From Mangifera indica (lineage: Eukaryota > Streptophyta > Magnoliopsida > Sapindales > Anacardiaceae), in assembly GCF_011075055.1 (NCBI RefSeq), contig NC_058153.1:5828001-5892000 (forward strand): a stretch of 64,000 nucleotides of DNA, in the 5' to 3' direction. The position numbers were made by a program, and so were the translations under genes. This document shows positions 48,433 to 60,089 of the stretch, piece after piece. Numbering within the stretch: the stretch's first letter is position 1; every line of letters starts with the position of its first letter. The notes beneath the pieces are model-generated. The model ran no database searches, was not told the origin of the DNA, and was given only the letters and a program-made list of their open reading frames with translations.

Positions 48433-49941
48433 TTTAAAGATTCGATATATTTTTAAGATTATTGGAATATTAGGATAATATTAATTAGCAAAATAATATT
48501 ATTTAGTAAATTAATATAATATTGTATATAAATTAGGAAGAAAATATTTGATTTAGACGATATCTGATTGATTTAAATAATATTGGATGCAATAATATTT
48601 GGTATTTGAATGATAAGGATTGAGATAAGATTAAGTTATTATAAATGAGGGGTTGGATGGAAAAAGGAGAGGAGAGAATTTGTTACTTGGGTAGTTTAGG
48701 TAGCCTTTGGCTGATTGGAAGGCTATAACTTTTAGGAGTAGTTGACACCTTTTGTTGCTCATATTGTTTTCTTTCAATATTAATAAAATCTGTGCGAGGT
48801 TCCTAACAATTGGTATTAGAGCATTTCGATTCTGAGGATGTGGAGGTTAAACATCATACAAGATAAGAATGGAACATAGAGGAAGGTCTAACGACTAACA
48901 GATCTGGAAGCTTGAGTAATGATGGAGAACGAAATTAGTTTTCATTGTGAAAGCAAAGAGGAACCCAAGCATGACTGTAAGCACAAGTCATGAGATGTCT
49001 TATCGGTGAATGAAGACAGATCAAATAATGACACCATCTTGATCGTGTATGATGAGTGACAAGAGAAAAAAGAAACAAATACAATCGAGATGGTAAATTG
49101 AGTAAAAATTGGTTACTTTTGACGAAGTTAGTAAGTTGATAGACCACGAAAGAAAATCGACAGAATATGAGTTTCAATCGGTTGAAAACGACGACTAAGA
49201 GAGAGAATCGACATCAAGGGTTTGATAGATTCCGGTGAGTACCAACAATTAGAATCCTTTTGTTCACTAGATACTCTGATTCAGTTGGTGATAGAGACAA
49301 AACATGCAATGAGCAAAAAAGAAAACGTGAAAGAAAAAAAGAAGAAAACAAGACATTGATAAAAACGCACCAGAAGTTGACTTGTGGCAGTAAAGGTTTT
49401 ATCAAATTTAGTAGGAAAATATATAAAGAAAAAAATAAAGTTATCAAAATAAGTGTCGTGTAAAAACAAAAAACATAACAAAAATTAAAAAACAACAAAA
49501 AATTCCAATTTTGCCATTTTGAAGAAAAAGTGGTTTTAAAAAATGCGCGAAATGCTAAGATTCAATATTTTATTAAGATTAGGATTGGAATATTAGGATA
49601 ATATTAATTAGCAGAATAATATAATTTAATAAATTAATATTAATTAATATAATATAATATATAAATTAAAAAGATAATATTTGATTTAGGTGATATCTGA
49701 TTGATTTGAATAATATTAGATATGATAATATTTGGTATTTGAATGATAAGGATTGGGATAAGATTAGGTTTTTATAAATGAGAGGTTGGATGGAAAAAAG
49801 AGAGGAGAGAATATTGTTACTTGGTAGTTTAGGCAACCTTTGACTGATTCAGAGGCTACGGTCTATGGGAAGAGTTGGCACCTTTTATTGTCAACACTAT
49901 TTTCTTTCAATATTAATAAAATCTGAGTTAGTTTCTTAACA
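48433..49941 (+). mobile_element. Non-coding LTR retrotransposon (1.5 kb, AGTTC TSD)
   Basis: Left LTR 48433-48808 (376 bp) and right LTR 49553-49941 (389 bp) share GGAATATTAGGATAATATTA, GATATCTGATTGATTT and TTTCTTTCAATATTAATAAA. The right LTR starts TGCTAAGATTC; the left one has mutated to TTTAAAGATTC. Both end TAACA. The 5-bp duplication AGTTC is perfect (48428-48432 and 49942-49946). A primer-binding site TGGTATTAGAGC is at 48811-48822. The 744-bp interior has no gag or pol, so the element is non-autonomous, comparable to short TRIM/SMART/LARD types. Confidence 0.87.
48811..48822 (+). other. Primer-binding site, initiator-Met type
   Basis: TGGTATTAGAGC, one mismatch from TGGTATCAGAGC, two bases after the left LTR. 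Confidence 0.75.
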
Positions 49942-49946
49942 AGTTC

Positions 49947-50219
49947 CCATTACAACAAGCTCTCTTTTTAAAGAGGAATCATGTGCCACTCACCTTTCAC
50001 TCATAACTACCTCAGTGGCACAATCTTCCTTTCTCTCTCTTTACAACATAATACATTTCTCTCTCCTTACTTAGACACCTAACAACGATATAACTGCTAT
50101 AACTTACTTATTCTATAATACTTAAAACAACCTTGCTCAAACTAAAAAGTTGTACCTTGAAACATTAAATTCTTCTCCTTCACTTGCAAAAAGTAGTCAT
50201 TTTGGGTTGTAACATTTTA
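49947..50219. other. No gene recognised
   Basis: Spacer between the non-coding LTR element and the older gypsy remnant; pyrimidine-rich around 50030-50065. Confidence 0.4.
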
Positions 50220-50351
50220 ACCTACAACAATGCCCTCATTTTTTAGTTCCTTGTTATCAAGGAAAAATTTTGAGAAATGAATGTGCATTTCATTTGCGAA
50301 TTCCCATGAGGCATATGTTCATCATTGGCCTTGCCAGTGTATTAGAAGTTA
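50220..50351 (-). pseudogene. 3' end of an older minus-strand gypsy element (left part)
   Basis: On the minus strand this reads an eroded end of a gypsy integrase/chromodomain region close to its stop, continuous across the younger element with 56454-56998. The younger insertion at 50357-56448 split it. Confidence 0.45.
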
Positions 50352-50356
50352 AGTTG

Positions 50357-51021
50357 TGTTAGGATTAAAGTGTATGTGAAGAAACAAAGGAAAAATGGAG
50401 CTGAAGAGAGGACAGGTGGTAGTATTCAAGATGAAACAAATGGCAGACAGCTATTGGCAAAAGAAAGCTTGGAGGAAACGAAAGGAAGACAGGAAAAAGC
50501 AGAGGAGGATTCAGAGACAGAACTGACATTAACAGAAAAAGAGATAACAAAGACGCAGCTGTTTAAAGGGACACCCAGAATGTCTCAGCCAAAAATGGCA
50601 AACCAGGAAAGAAGGTCAACTGGGAAGGCAATAAGGAAAGATATAGACCTGGGGGGGAAGCACGGAGAGGAGGAAGAAGAGGGAATGAAGAAGAATTAGA
50701 GTGTGGAGAGACCAGCCTCTCGAAAGCTAGAGTTGTTGTGTGTTGCTATGAATTTAGCTAAATTTTGTGTTAATTGTGGGGCGTTAGCATCTGTCGGTGT
50801 TAATTACTTTTGTAATATTTGTGTTGGTAAAAACATTGAAACTGTGAACTGATATCTGTATTCCAGAAAATTATCAATACAAATATCTTTCATATTCATT
50901 GTTCTTGTTACAATATTGTTTCCATACATATTCTATTACATTGTTGTCGGAGTGATTCATCGACGTTACAATTAATTGAACAAATAGCCGCGTACGGTGC
51001 CATCGAACCAGGTTTATATCA
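50357..51021 (+). repeat. Left LTR of the gypsy element (665 bp)
   Basis: TG...CA ends. By hand alignment it differs from the right LTR at about 37 of 665 positions, mostly transitions. The 109-codon frame at 50370-50699 is LTR sequence, not a gene. Confidence 0.93.
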
Positions 51022-51024
51022 ACG

Positions 51025-51036
51025 TGGTATCAGAGC
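51025..51036 (+). other. Primer-binding site, initiator-Met tRNA
   Basis: TGGTATCAGAGC, three bases after the left LTR, immediately before the gag ATG at 51037. Confidence 0.93.
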
Positions 51037-52791
51037 ATGACGAGGATGGAAAATCGAGTGGAAGGACTCGAGAAAGAGATGTCTACGGTCCAAGAAAAAA
51101 TGATAGAGGTGGGAAGCAAATTGGAGGAGATAAGTCGACATGTCGGAGCCAAGATGACGAAAACATAGACTCGAATAGAAGGGCTGGAAAAAAGTGTGGA
51201 AGTCATGAGGGGGTACCTTAAAGACTTGAAGGAAGTCATAGTAGGAAGGAACGACGGGGATAAAGGCAAAGCGCCAATGGGACAGGAGACCTCCCCCTCC
51301 AACCCGACCCCTAAAGAACCCATACTAGTGCCAGTCCCTGACAGAACCGAAGAAATGGCTAGAGAAGACAAAGCTACAAAGAACGGAGGCAGAGGAGAGA
51401 TTCATAGCGGAAACATGCGTCGAGATTTCCAATATCAACGACTAGATCTACCTCTCTTTGATGGAGAAAATGGTCTAGAATGGGTGGAGAAAGTGGAGCA
51501 CTACCCTTTCGTTAATCAACTAACAGAAAGAGAACAGTTGACTGTTGCTGGAGTTTGCATGGAAGGAGGGGCATTCCACTGGTTTCAGTGGAGAGAAAAG
51601 AAGCAACCGTTCTCCAGTTGGGAAGAATTTAGAATCGAAGTGTTGAAATGCTTTCAACCGGATGACGCACGAACAACGCAAGAAGAATTATTCTCCCTCA
51701 AACAAACCAACACACTGCGTGAGTTTCATAGTCAATTCGAACTCCTTTCGACAGCTGTTGACGGAGTTTTAGAGGAGACACTTACTGTAATTTTTATAAA
51801 CGGTCTAGTGGATGATATACGTGAAGAAGTTCGACTTTTCCATCCAAGAACACTAGAAGAGACAATGGAAAGGGTTGTTGAAGTGGAAAGGAAGAATATG
51901 GTGATAGAAGGTAAGCAAACCACCCAATCTGGAAAACCAAGCTCAAAACAATTATATGCACTAGCCCGATTTTCACCCAACCTAGGCTTCTCAACTAACC
52001 CAACCCACTTTAGCACCCCAGCTAAACCCATGCAATACCCAAACTTCAACCGTCCAACCCAATCAGCCCAGCCTCCAACCCAACCATTTAATCACCCAAT
52101 TTCTAACCCATCCCGTTCCCAAATTAATCAAAACTTCTAATCCCAAAATCACACAAACACAAACTCAGCCACAACAAACACATTCAAAGCTCCAACAAAT
52201 TCAGGCGCGACTTCTTCCAATCAGAGAGGAGAAAGGGGGTCACGGTGGTTGTCCGATGAAGAGTATCGAATGAAGATAAAGAAGGGCTTTTGTTTTAGGT
52301 GTGACGAGAAGTTTGTGTCGGGCCATTGGTGTAAATTTCGGCAATTGAGAGTAATGATCAGTTGTGAAGAAAAGGCTGACGACAATGGCGAAGACAATGA
52401 TGCCGAGGAGGAGGCAACGGAAGCGAAAGAATTGGAAGCGAATTTGAACGTCAGTTCTGTGGCAGGTTTGGGGTCACCAAAAACTATGAAATTATTGGGA
52501 GATTTAGAAGGCAGAAAGGTAATAGTTTTGATTGATAGCGGAGCCACGCATAATTTTATTTCGGAAAAATTAGTGACTGAGCAGAGCATCCCTGTTAAGG
52601 CAGCTAAATTTTCAGTAGTCTTAGGGGATGATAGGAAGGTGAAAGGGATAGGAAAATGCGAAGGGGTGACATTGCAGCAGGATTTTCTACCATTCAGTTT
52701 AGGAAGCGTAGATATAATTCTCGAAGTAGACTGGCTCAATCGTTTAGGTGAAGTGAGAATCAACTGGAAGAGTCAAACGATGCGATTCGAA
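51037..52791 (+). pseudogene. gag, zinc knuckle and protease of the gypsy element
   Basis: Frame opens at ATG 51037 directly after the primer site. A coiled-coil-like N-terminus is followed by a capsid domain (about 51430-51900) with LPLFDGENGLEWV, AFHWFQW and EEFRIEVLKCF, as in plant gypsy gag. A Pro/Asn/Ser-rich linker leads to a zinc knuckle at about 52285-52330 (CFRCDEKFVSGHWC) and an aspartic protease with IDSGATHNFI near 52530. In-frame stops lie at 51166-51168 (TAG), 52138-52140 (TAA) and 52792-52794 (TAG). The frame is otherwise preserved. Confidence 0.9.
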
Positions 52792-52830
52792 TAGGACAAC
52801 AAGAAGGTCAATTGGCATGGAGAGTGGTAT

Positions 52831-54311
52831 TTGTTGAGGTTGGAATCCTCTTTTAGATCAATAACGAAGATTATCAATAAGGAAGATGAGTGCTATTGGA
52901 TAGAGTTGGGACTAGTAACAGGGGAAGGTGAAGATTGTCAGAAGCAAATTCATCACGAAATAATCGAGCTATTAGAAGAATTCACAATGACATTTGGAGA
53001 ACCAAAAGGCCTACCGCCAAAGAGGGACAGGGATCACACTATTAGACTAGTAACAGGAGCCCAACCACCCCACTTACGACCCTACAGGTACCCATATTAT
53101 CAGAAGGGAGAGATCGAAAAAATTGTACAAGAGATGTTGGCCGTAGGAGTAATCCGCCCTAGTGTCAGCCCATATTCAAGTCCTGTTATTTTAGAAAAGA
53201 AGGACAAGGGATGGCGGTTTTGTGTGGATTTAGGGCCTTGAACAAACTTACGATACTTGATAAATTCCCTATGCTGACTGTTGACGAGCTACTCGATGAA
53301 CTCGTTAGAGCAGACATCTTTAGCAAGTTTGATCTCAAGTCAGGTTACCACCAGATTAGGGTGAGGGATGAAGACATAGAGAAAACTGCATTTCGCACTC
53401 ACGGTGGGTATTACGAATTTCTCATGATGCCTTTTGGGTTATCGAACGCACCTGCAACATTCCAATGCTTAATGAATGACATTTTTCTGCCTTACCTTCG
53501 TAAATTTGTTCTCGTATTCTTCGACGACATTTTAATATACAACAAGGGGATCAAAAATCATTTGTGGCACTTGCGGACTGTCTTGAATACACTTTCAGCA
53601 CACCAGTTGGTAGTGAATAAAAAAAAATGCATATATGGGCAAAGCAAGGTTGAGTATCTTGGGCATGTTATTTCTCACAAAGGGGTGGAAGCAGACCCAC
53701 GAAAAATCAGAGATATGGAATCATGGCCAACGCCGAAAGACATACGTGACTTGAGGGGTTTCCTATTGTTGACTGGGTATTACCGGCGTTTCATAAAAGA
53801 CTACGGTAAGGTGGCAGAACCACTCACCAATCTTCTCAAAAAAAATGCTTTCTATTGGAGTGAGACCACACAGGAATCCTTTAAAGCTTTGAAGAGAGTT
53901 GTAACTATTATACCAGTTTTGGCAATGCCAAATTTTTCCAAGGAGTTCGTGGTAGAAACAGACGCATCAGGAATAGGGTTGGGTGCAGTATTAATGCAGG
54001 AAGGGAGGCCGATTGCATACCTTAGTAAAGCACTGTCTTTGAGAAATCGAAGCAGATGAGTATATGAGCGCAAATTAATGGCGATTGTGTTGGCATTATG
54101 GAAATGGGGACACTATTCGTTGGGGAGGCATTTCAAGATTCGAACGGATCAGCGTAGTTTAAAATTTTTGACAGAACAACAGGTTATTAGCCATGATCAG
54201 CAGCGTTGGTTGGTTAAATTACTTGGATACAACTTTGAGATCGTATATAGGTCGGGGTGCGAGAACAAGGCAGCAGATACACTCTCTCGGAATCCTAGAT
54301 TTGTTGGATAA
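52831..54311 (+). pseudogene. Reverse transcriptase and RNase H of the gypsy element
   Basis: Continues the gag frame to about 53228, where a one-base loss in the RFCVD-ALNK region shifts the frame. Downstream motifs are FDLKSGYHQIR, MPFGLSNAPATFQ, the active-site FFDDILIY and the connection-domain LGHVIS. RNase H follows with [24 protein letters not shown] and NKAADTLSR. Stops are at 54057-54059 (TGA) and 54309-54311 (TAA). Confidence 0.92.
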
Positions 54312-54356
54312 TTTAAGGCCATATCGGCGGCTAAATTAGGAACTGAAGAAAGTCTA

Positions 54357-55777
54357 TTGCAAGAAGTTGAGAATAACAAGAAGCTGCAACAAAAAATTCA
54401 GGCTGTTTTGTGCAAACTATCAGAATTTCCTAAATATTCTGTGTGTGGAGGACTGCTTTTTTATAAAGACAGGCTAGTCATCCCAAGTGAGTCCCAATTT
54501 ATTCTTAAGGTGTTAACTGAGTTTCACTATTCTCTCACGGGAGGCCACTCTGGCTTCCTCAAAACTTATAAAAAGGTTGCAGCGGTTCTTTACTAGGAGG
54601 GTATGAAATCTGATGTCAAAAAATTTGTTTCAGAGTGAAATCTGTCAAAGGATGAAGTATGATGCTACGTCTCCTGCTGGACTTCTACAACCCTTACCAA
54701 TTCCATTACAGATTTGGGAAGCCTTATCAATGGATTTCATCACCGGCCTGCCAAGAATCAAAGGAGTAGATACCATTCTAGTGGTAGTCGATCGCCTATC
54801 AAAATATAGGCATTTCTTAGCCATTCGAAGGCCATATACCGCACAAGACATTGCTGAATTATTTGCTAGAGAAATAGTACGTTTGCATGGGTTCCCACAG
54901 TCTATAGTCACTGATAGAGACTGTGTTTTTATGAGTTACTTTTGGAGGGAGTTGTTTAAGATAGCAAGAACGACTTTGAAATACAGCTCAACTTATCACC
55001 CACAAACCGACGGCCAAACCGAAGTTGTCAATCGAAGCATTGAAACGTACTTACGTTGTTTCTGCAACGGTAAGCCTAAAAGTTGGCTTAATTGGCTTGC
55101 TTGGGCTAAGTATTGGTATAATACATCGTTCCACGGCTCCGCTGAAATGACGCCTTTCAAGGCAGTCTATGGGAGGGACCCTCCACCACTCCTTTGATGG
55201 GCAGAAGACAATTCCAAAATTGAGGGGGTAAATGCTCTCATAAGAGACCGAAATTTAATCATTTCTGAGTTGAAGCAGAATTTACAAAAGGCTCAAGAAC
55301 GAATGAAAATTCAAACTAATCGACATCGTCAGGAGGTAGAGTTTGACTTGGGTGATTACGTATACCTGAAACTTCAGCCTTATCGCCTTTGTTCATTGGT
55401 TTCCCGACCCAACAAAAAACTCAGCCCATGGTTCTACAATCCTTATGAGATAATTGAAAAGGTGGGTCAAGTAGCTTACAAATTGAAGCTTTTGGAGTCA
55501 GCAAAAATTCATCCCATTTTTCATGTCTCGTAATTGAAGAAACAGATTGGCACCTCGGTTCAAAGCCAAACCTTACCCGAGTGTTTGAGTGATGAAGGGG
55601 AGCTAAGAGTTCAACCAGAAGAGGTTCTGAATTTTAAATATTCTCGTCAAGGGGATTTGGAATTGCTAGTAAAATGGAAAATCTGTCAGAAATTGAATCA
55701 TTCTGGGAACAATACACCAGCTTCAAATGGCTTTTCCCTTATTTCCACCTTGAGGACAAGGTGTCTCTAGATGGGTG
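54357..55777 (+). pseudogene. Integrase and chromodomain-like tail of the gypsy element
   Basis: A zinc-binding region with HYSLTGGHSG, disrupted by a TAG at 54594-54596 and a one-base loss near 54640, is followed by the DDE core: Asp in MDFITGLP, Asp in TDRDCVFMS and Glu in GQTEVVN. Stops follow at 55195-55197 (TGA) and 55531-55533 (TAA). The C-terminal part has GDYVYLKLQPY and a chromodomain-like LLVKWK, then a frameshift near 55670 before ESFWEQYTSF. Catalytic residues are present but the product cannot be made whole from this copy. Confidence 0.9.
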
Positions 55778-55783
55778 GGGAAA
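55773..55783 (+). other. Polypurine tract of the gypsy element
   Basis: GGGTGGGGAAA immediately before the right LTR; one pyrimidine interrupts it. Confidence 0.85.
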
Positions 55784-56448
55784 TGTTAGGATTAAAGTAT
55801 ATGTGAAGAAACAAAGGAAAAATAGAGCTGAAGAGAGGACAATTGGCAGTATTCAGGATGAAACAAATGGCAGATAGCTGTTGGCAAAAGAAAGCCTGGA
55901 GGAAACAGAAGGAAGACAGGAAAAAGCAAAGGAGGATTCAGAGACAGAACTGGCATTAACAGAAAAAGAGATAATAAAGACGCAACTGTTTAAAGGGACA
56001 CCCAGAATGTCTCAGCCAAAAATGGCAAACTAGGAAAAAAGGTCAACTGGGAAAGAAATAAGGAAAGATATAGACCTGGAGGGGAAGCACGGAGAGGAGG
56101 AAGAAGAGGGAATGAAGAAGAATTAGAGTGTGGAGAGACCAGTCTCTCGAAAGCTGGAGTTGTTATGTGCTCCTATGAATTTAGTCAAATTTTGTGTTAA
56201 TTGTGGGGCGTTAACATCTGTTGGTGTTAATTACTTTTGTAATATTTGTGTTGGTAAAAACATTGAAACTGTGAACTGATATCTGTATTCCAGAAAATTA
56301 TCAATACAAATATCTTTCATATTTATTATTTTTGTTACAATATTGTTTCCATACATATTCTGTTACATTGTTGTCGGAGTGATTCATCGACGTTACAATT
56401 AATTGAACAAACAGCCACGTACGGTGCCATCGAACCAGGTCTGTATCA
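55784..56448 (+). repeat. Right LTR of the gypsy element (665 bp)
   Basis: Same length as the left LTR, with the same TG...CA ends, followed by the AGTTG duplication. Confidence 0.93.
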
Positions 56449-56453
56449 AGTTG

Positions 56454-57690
56454 AGGCTGCATTCCTTCACTTGACCGTTCTGCGATTGAGAATTGTTTGT
56501 AACTTGTGGTTGATTGAAGGAGTAGTTAAAAGCAATGTAATGGAAGCTAGTATATTTTCATGCACTAGTTTAAGTAGAGCTACATGAAAGATGTCATGTC
56601 TCTGTGCAATTTTTGGAAGCTAGAGTTTGTTCATTGTTGCTCTTATGTTGTCTTGAATTTGGAACGGATTGAAATAACAAGGTTGGAATTTCTTATTTTC
56701 ATAGTGCACTGTGACTTGCTTGTGAGGCCAAAGTTTCACATTCACCCAATCTCCAATGTTAAACTTCTTGTCAATCTTCTTTTTATCAGCCATCATGGAA
56801 CAGGGCAATTAGTGCTTGCCTGAGGGATACATCATTAGCCACCACATACTTCCCTATCATTCTTAGCTTATTCTATTGTTAAGAGTAAAAGTTTTGTGTA
56901 CTAAGGTCTTGTTTTCGGTTTGTGATTATATCCTATAATTGATCGTCATTGTTCCATGAAACTTCAATTTTACATCACTTCAAAACACAATACCCTTAGG
57001 GGGCATTTGGTTCTTGGTTTTTAAGATTATCTTGGTAATCTATCTTTTATTCCTTTGTTTGGTTTGTCAGTAATAAAATATTACAATAATTTTCTATTAC
57101 CAATGCTGACGTGGCAGGTAATATAAATGGTAATCTGATTACTACCTTCACCTTAGGTATTTAAAGATTACCAAGGTAATCTTGATTTTCTTATAACTAT
57201 ATTATTATTTATTAATTTTTTGAGACAAAAAGAAATTTATTTTTAATTAATATGATAAAAAATATTTAAAAATAATTATATTCAAAGGCATTAAGTAAAA
57301 TAATTTATTAATAATCTTTTATTACTTTCAACCAAACACAATAATTATTTGTACCTATCAAATTTTATCAAAAATAGTAATCATTTATATCTAGTAATCT
57401 TCTAAGTAATCTATCTTCAAGGTAATATTTCTATTTTGGTAATAAAACATTACCCAAACCAAACGCCCCGTTATAGTTAGATTGTTGACCTCATAGATAA
57501 GAAGTCTAGATAATGCATCAACAACTAAATTCCCTTTACCCTTCTTGTACTTGATAACATAATCAAATTGTATCAATTTTATCATCCAAGCCTATTGTGA
57601 AATAGTTGTAACCTTTTGTTCCAACAAATATTTTAAGCTTTGATGGTCAATTTCATAACAAAATGTTGGTTAGCTTGGTATGAATCTGTT
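56454..57690 (-). pseudogene. Older minus-strand gypsy remnant (right part)
   Basis: At 56620-56808 the minus strand reads an integrase C-terminus (NIGDWVNVKLWPHKQ, YFNPFQI). At 57480-57680 it reads RNase H (IDHQSLKYLLEQKV, DYVIKYKKGKGN, VVDALSR). The integrase core between them is missing. A Harbinger-type MITE (56999-57470) lies at the junction. Its other end is at 50220-50351, separated by the younger gypsy. Confidence 0.8.
56999..57470. mobile_element. PIF/Harbinger-type MITE, copy 2 (472 bp, TTA TSD)
   Basis: Left end GGGGGCATTTGGTT, right end CCAAACCAAACGCCCCG, with TTA on both sides (56996-56998 and 57471-57473). The interior closely follows copy 1 at 16034-16510 throughout, so the two come from one active family. 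Non-coding; the short minus frame at its right edge belongs to the host gypsy. Confidence 0.88.
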
Positions 57691-58840
57691 ACGTACCTGG
57701 GTTGTTTCAGTCTTTGTAAACAAGTTCAACCTTACTCTAGTTAACTTCCTTTTTCCAAAAACCTGCAATTTTATGGCACAATCAACCACAGATATACAAC
57801 AGTACAAGTATATGTCTACTGGAACATTAAAATAGAAGACTTAATAATACTGCTATCATATTGATTAATAAAAAACAGTACAAGATTATCACAATATTTT
57901 ATCACACAATGACTCTCATCTTCAACACAAACTCCAACAAATTTGAGAGTGTCGGAAACCTCTCCCAAAGTTGGATTCGAGAGCCAACTCTCTCCAAAAG
58001 GGTTTCTCCAACATTGATAATTTTCTTCCCTTTCTCTTACCCTCTCTTCCCTTTTCCATTTATCTCCCTCACCTTGAATGGCCTAACAAATTCCCTAATC
58101 TACATTTGCCACATGTCTTCTTTTTCCCAAGTGGTATTGCCTTGTTTTTGTGCCATTATTAGCATTGCATTTTCCGCCATGGTATGCATTAGTACTAGTT
58201 AGTCTTAGCAGGTTCCTTGTGGAAAAATGGAAAATCCGGATTGGGTTTTCTAATTCTGACAATCTCAAATGTCTCGATTTCCTAATTTTCCAAAGGAAAA
58301 TCCACTTTTCTCATATTTCCTTCAATTTCAAATCTCACTCAGTCTAGATGACCACCATTTGTTTCAGTTGGGATAATTTTGTACGTTGGTCTTAATCGAT
58401 TCACATGTATATCTGAGGATGATAAAATATTAATTACCTGACAAATGATACTTGAGAACTAGTCATTACATATCCATCATACACAACTTTGGATGTTGAG
58501 AATTCCATGTTCCAACTATATATATTACTTTACAACTAAAGAACTTTGGGATAATGTTACCTATATTTATTCTAATTTAGGTAACCAATTTTAAGTTTAT
58601 GAACTCACCTTGAAACTTTGTAAAATCCGTCAATGTAATGATATAGTCACCAAATACGTCAATTTTCTTAAATGCGTGTAATAATAATTAGATATATTTC
58701 GCTATTATGAGTGAAAGACCTTAGATGATTGTAATCATTACAAAACAATTGTGGATGTCAATTGGGTTTTCAAATTTTTTGTCAGTCTCAATATAGAGTT
58801 TGATTGGGTACGAGGAAAGATTATTAGATGAAATCCCCCG
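57691..58840. other. No gene recognised
   Basis: 58020-58200 is pyrimidine-rich with overlapping short frames but no recognisable product. Possibly LTR-derived. Confidence 0.35.
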
Positions 58841-58849
58841 CCCTCTGTC

Positions 58850-59900
58850 AATGAAAGGTTTGGAAGGGTGGTGAAAAGCTATAGTTACTCCTAGAGCCAA
58901 GCCAATCACACAATGTTTTATAAACACTCCGGAACTGATAATACTACTATTCTAATTGTGTATGTAGATGACATAGTATTGACAAGAAATGAAACTATTG
59001 AAACTAAAGATTTGAAAAGCAAGCTAATAAGCGAATTTGAAATTAAAGGTTTAGGAGCTCTAAAGTTTTACTTGAAATTTGCAAGATTCAAGGAAGGAAT
59101 CTTTATGAATTAGCACATACATGTTCTAGACTTGCTTGGTGAAAAAAGTATGCTTGGGTGCAAGACAATTAATAATTCTGTTGAGGCCAATTTGAAACTA
59201 AAACTAGCTAAAGCGAAAGATGTAGTGAATAGGAAACAATACTCAAGATTTGTTGGTAAAGTAATCTATTTGTCACATACACAACCTGACATAGCCTTTG
59301 CAGTGAGTATGGTAAATCAATTTATGCACTCCTTGGGCTCATAACACTTTGAGTTGCCTAGAATTCTATGATATCTAAAGGGAAAACTTGGTAAGAGATT
59401 ATGGTCACCTACAGTTAGAGGCTTATACTAATGCAAATTGGGTAGGGAATGTTGTAGATAGAAGATCAACGTTAGGCTATTGCACTATTGAAGAAGGAAA
59501 TCTTGTTACTTGGAGGAGCAAAATACAAAATGTGGCTAATAAGAGTAATGTGGAAGTTGAATTTCGGTTAGTTACTCAAAGAATCTGTGAAGTTATGTAG
59601 ATAAATAGATTAATAGTAGAATTAAAGGTTCTTACTCCACTAATCAAGGTTTACCATGATAATAAGGTTGCAATTGCAATTTTTTTTAACCACATTCTTT
59701 GCAAAAGAACAAATCATATTGAAATTGATAGACACTTTATTAAAGAAAAGATTGATAGTTGAGTACTCTATTTGTCATATGTTCAAACTATCAATCAAGT
59801 TGTCGATGTTCTAACAAAAAGGTTGCTTAAGAAACAATTTTACAACCTAATTAGTAAGCTGACCATAAAAGAACTCTTCAAGCTGGCTTAAGGGAAGTGT
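58850..59900 (+). pseudogene. Ty1/copia reverse transcriptase/RNase H fragment
   Basis: Plus strand reads an RT C-terminal half with the active-site block LIVYVDDIVLTRN at about 58950, then FVGKVIYLSHTQPDIAFAVS, and RNase H pieces with YTNANWVGNVVDRRSTLGYC, LVTWRSK and, after shifts, HIEIDRHFIKEK. A purine tract (TAAGGGAAG) at about 59890-59898 and TGTAGAGAAG after it look like the polypurine tract and LTR start. The 5' two thirds of the element are absent. Confidence 0.85.
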
Positions 59901-60089
59901 AGAGAAGAGGAAAATTCCAAAAAGTAAATGATTATAATAGTGAACGAAATAAAAATAACTATAGCAAAAAACGCAGCTCAACGTACTAATTCACTCGTCT
60001 ATTCTATTGTCTTTCCTACCTGCAATATCCCTAAAATAAATGTGAGTTGTAAAACTCAGTAGACATTTACAATAATTACAATATTCTTT

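Larger units (their letters stand above)
50357..56448 (+). mobile_element. Ty3/gypsy chromovirus-like element, structurally complete, coding dead
   Basis: 6092 bp with two 665-bp LTRs starting TGTTAGGATTAAAG and ending TATCA, a perfect AGTTG target duplication (50352-50356 and 56449-56453), a primer-binding site after the left LTR and a polypurine tract before the right LTR. Internal order is gag, zinc knuckle, protease, reverse transcriptase, RNase H, integrase and a chromodomain-like tail, which is Ty3/gypsy. The polyprotein is broken by about eight in-frame stops and at least three frameshifts. Clade among plant chromoviruses not assigned. Confidence 0.95.

Noticed and set aside
50370..50699. 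109-codon charged frame in the gypsy left LTR
   Set aside because: LTR sequence; the corresponding right LTR frame is interrupted, and no LTR product is expected.
52221..52763. 180-codon minus-strand frame
   Set aside because: Antisense shadow of the gag/protease region of the gypsy element.
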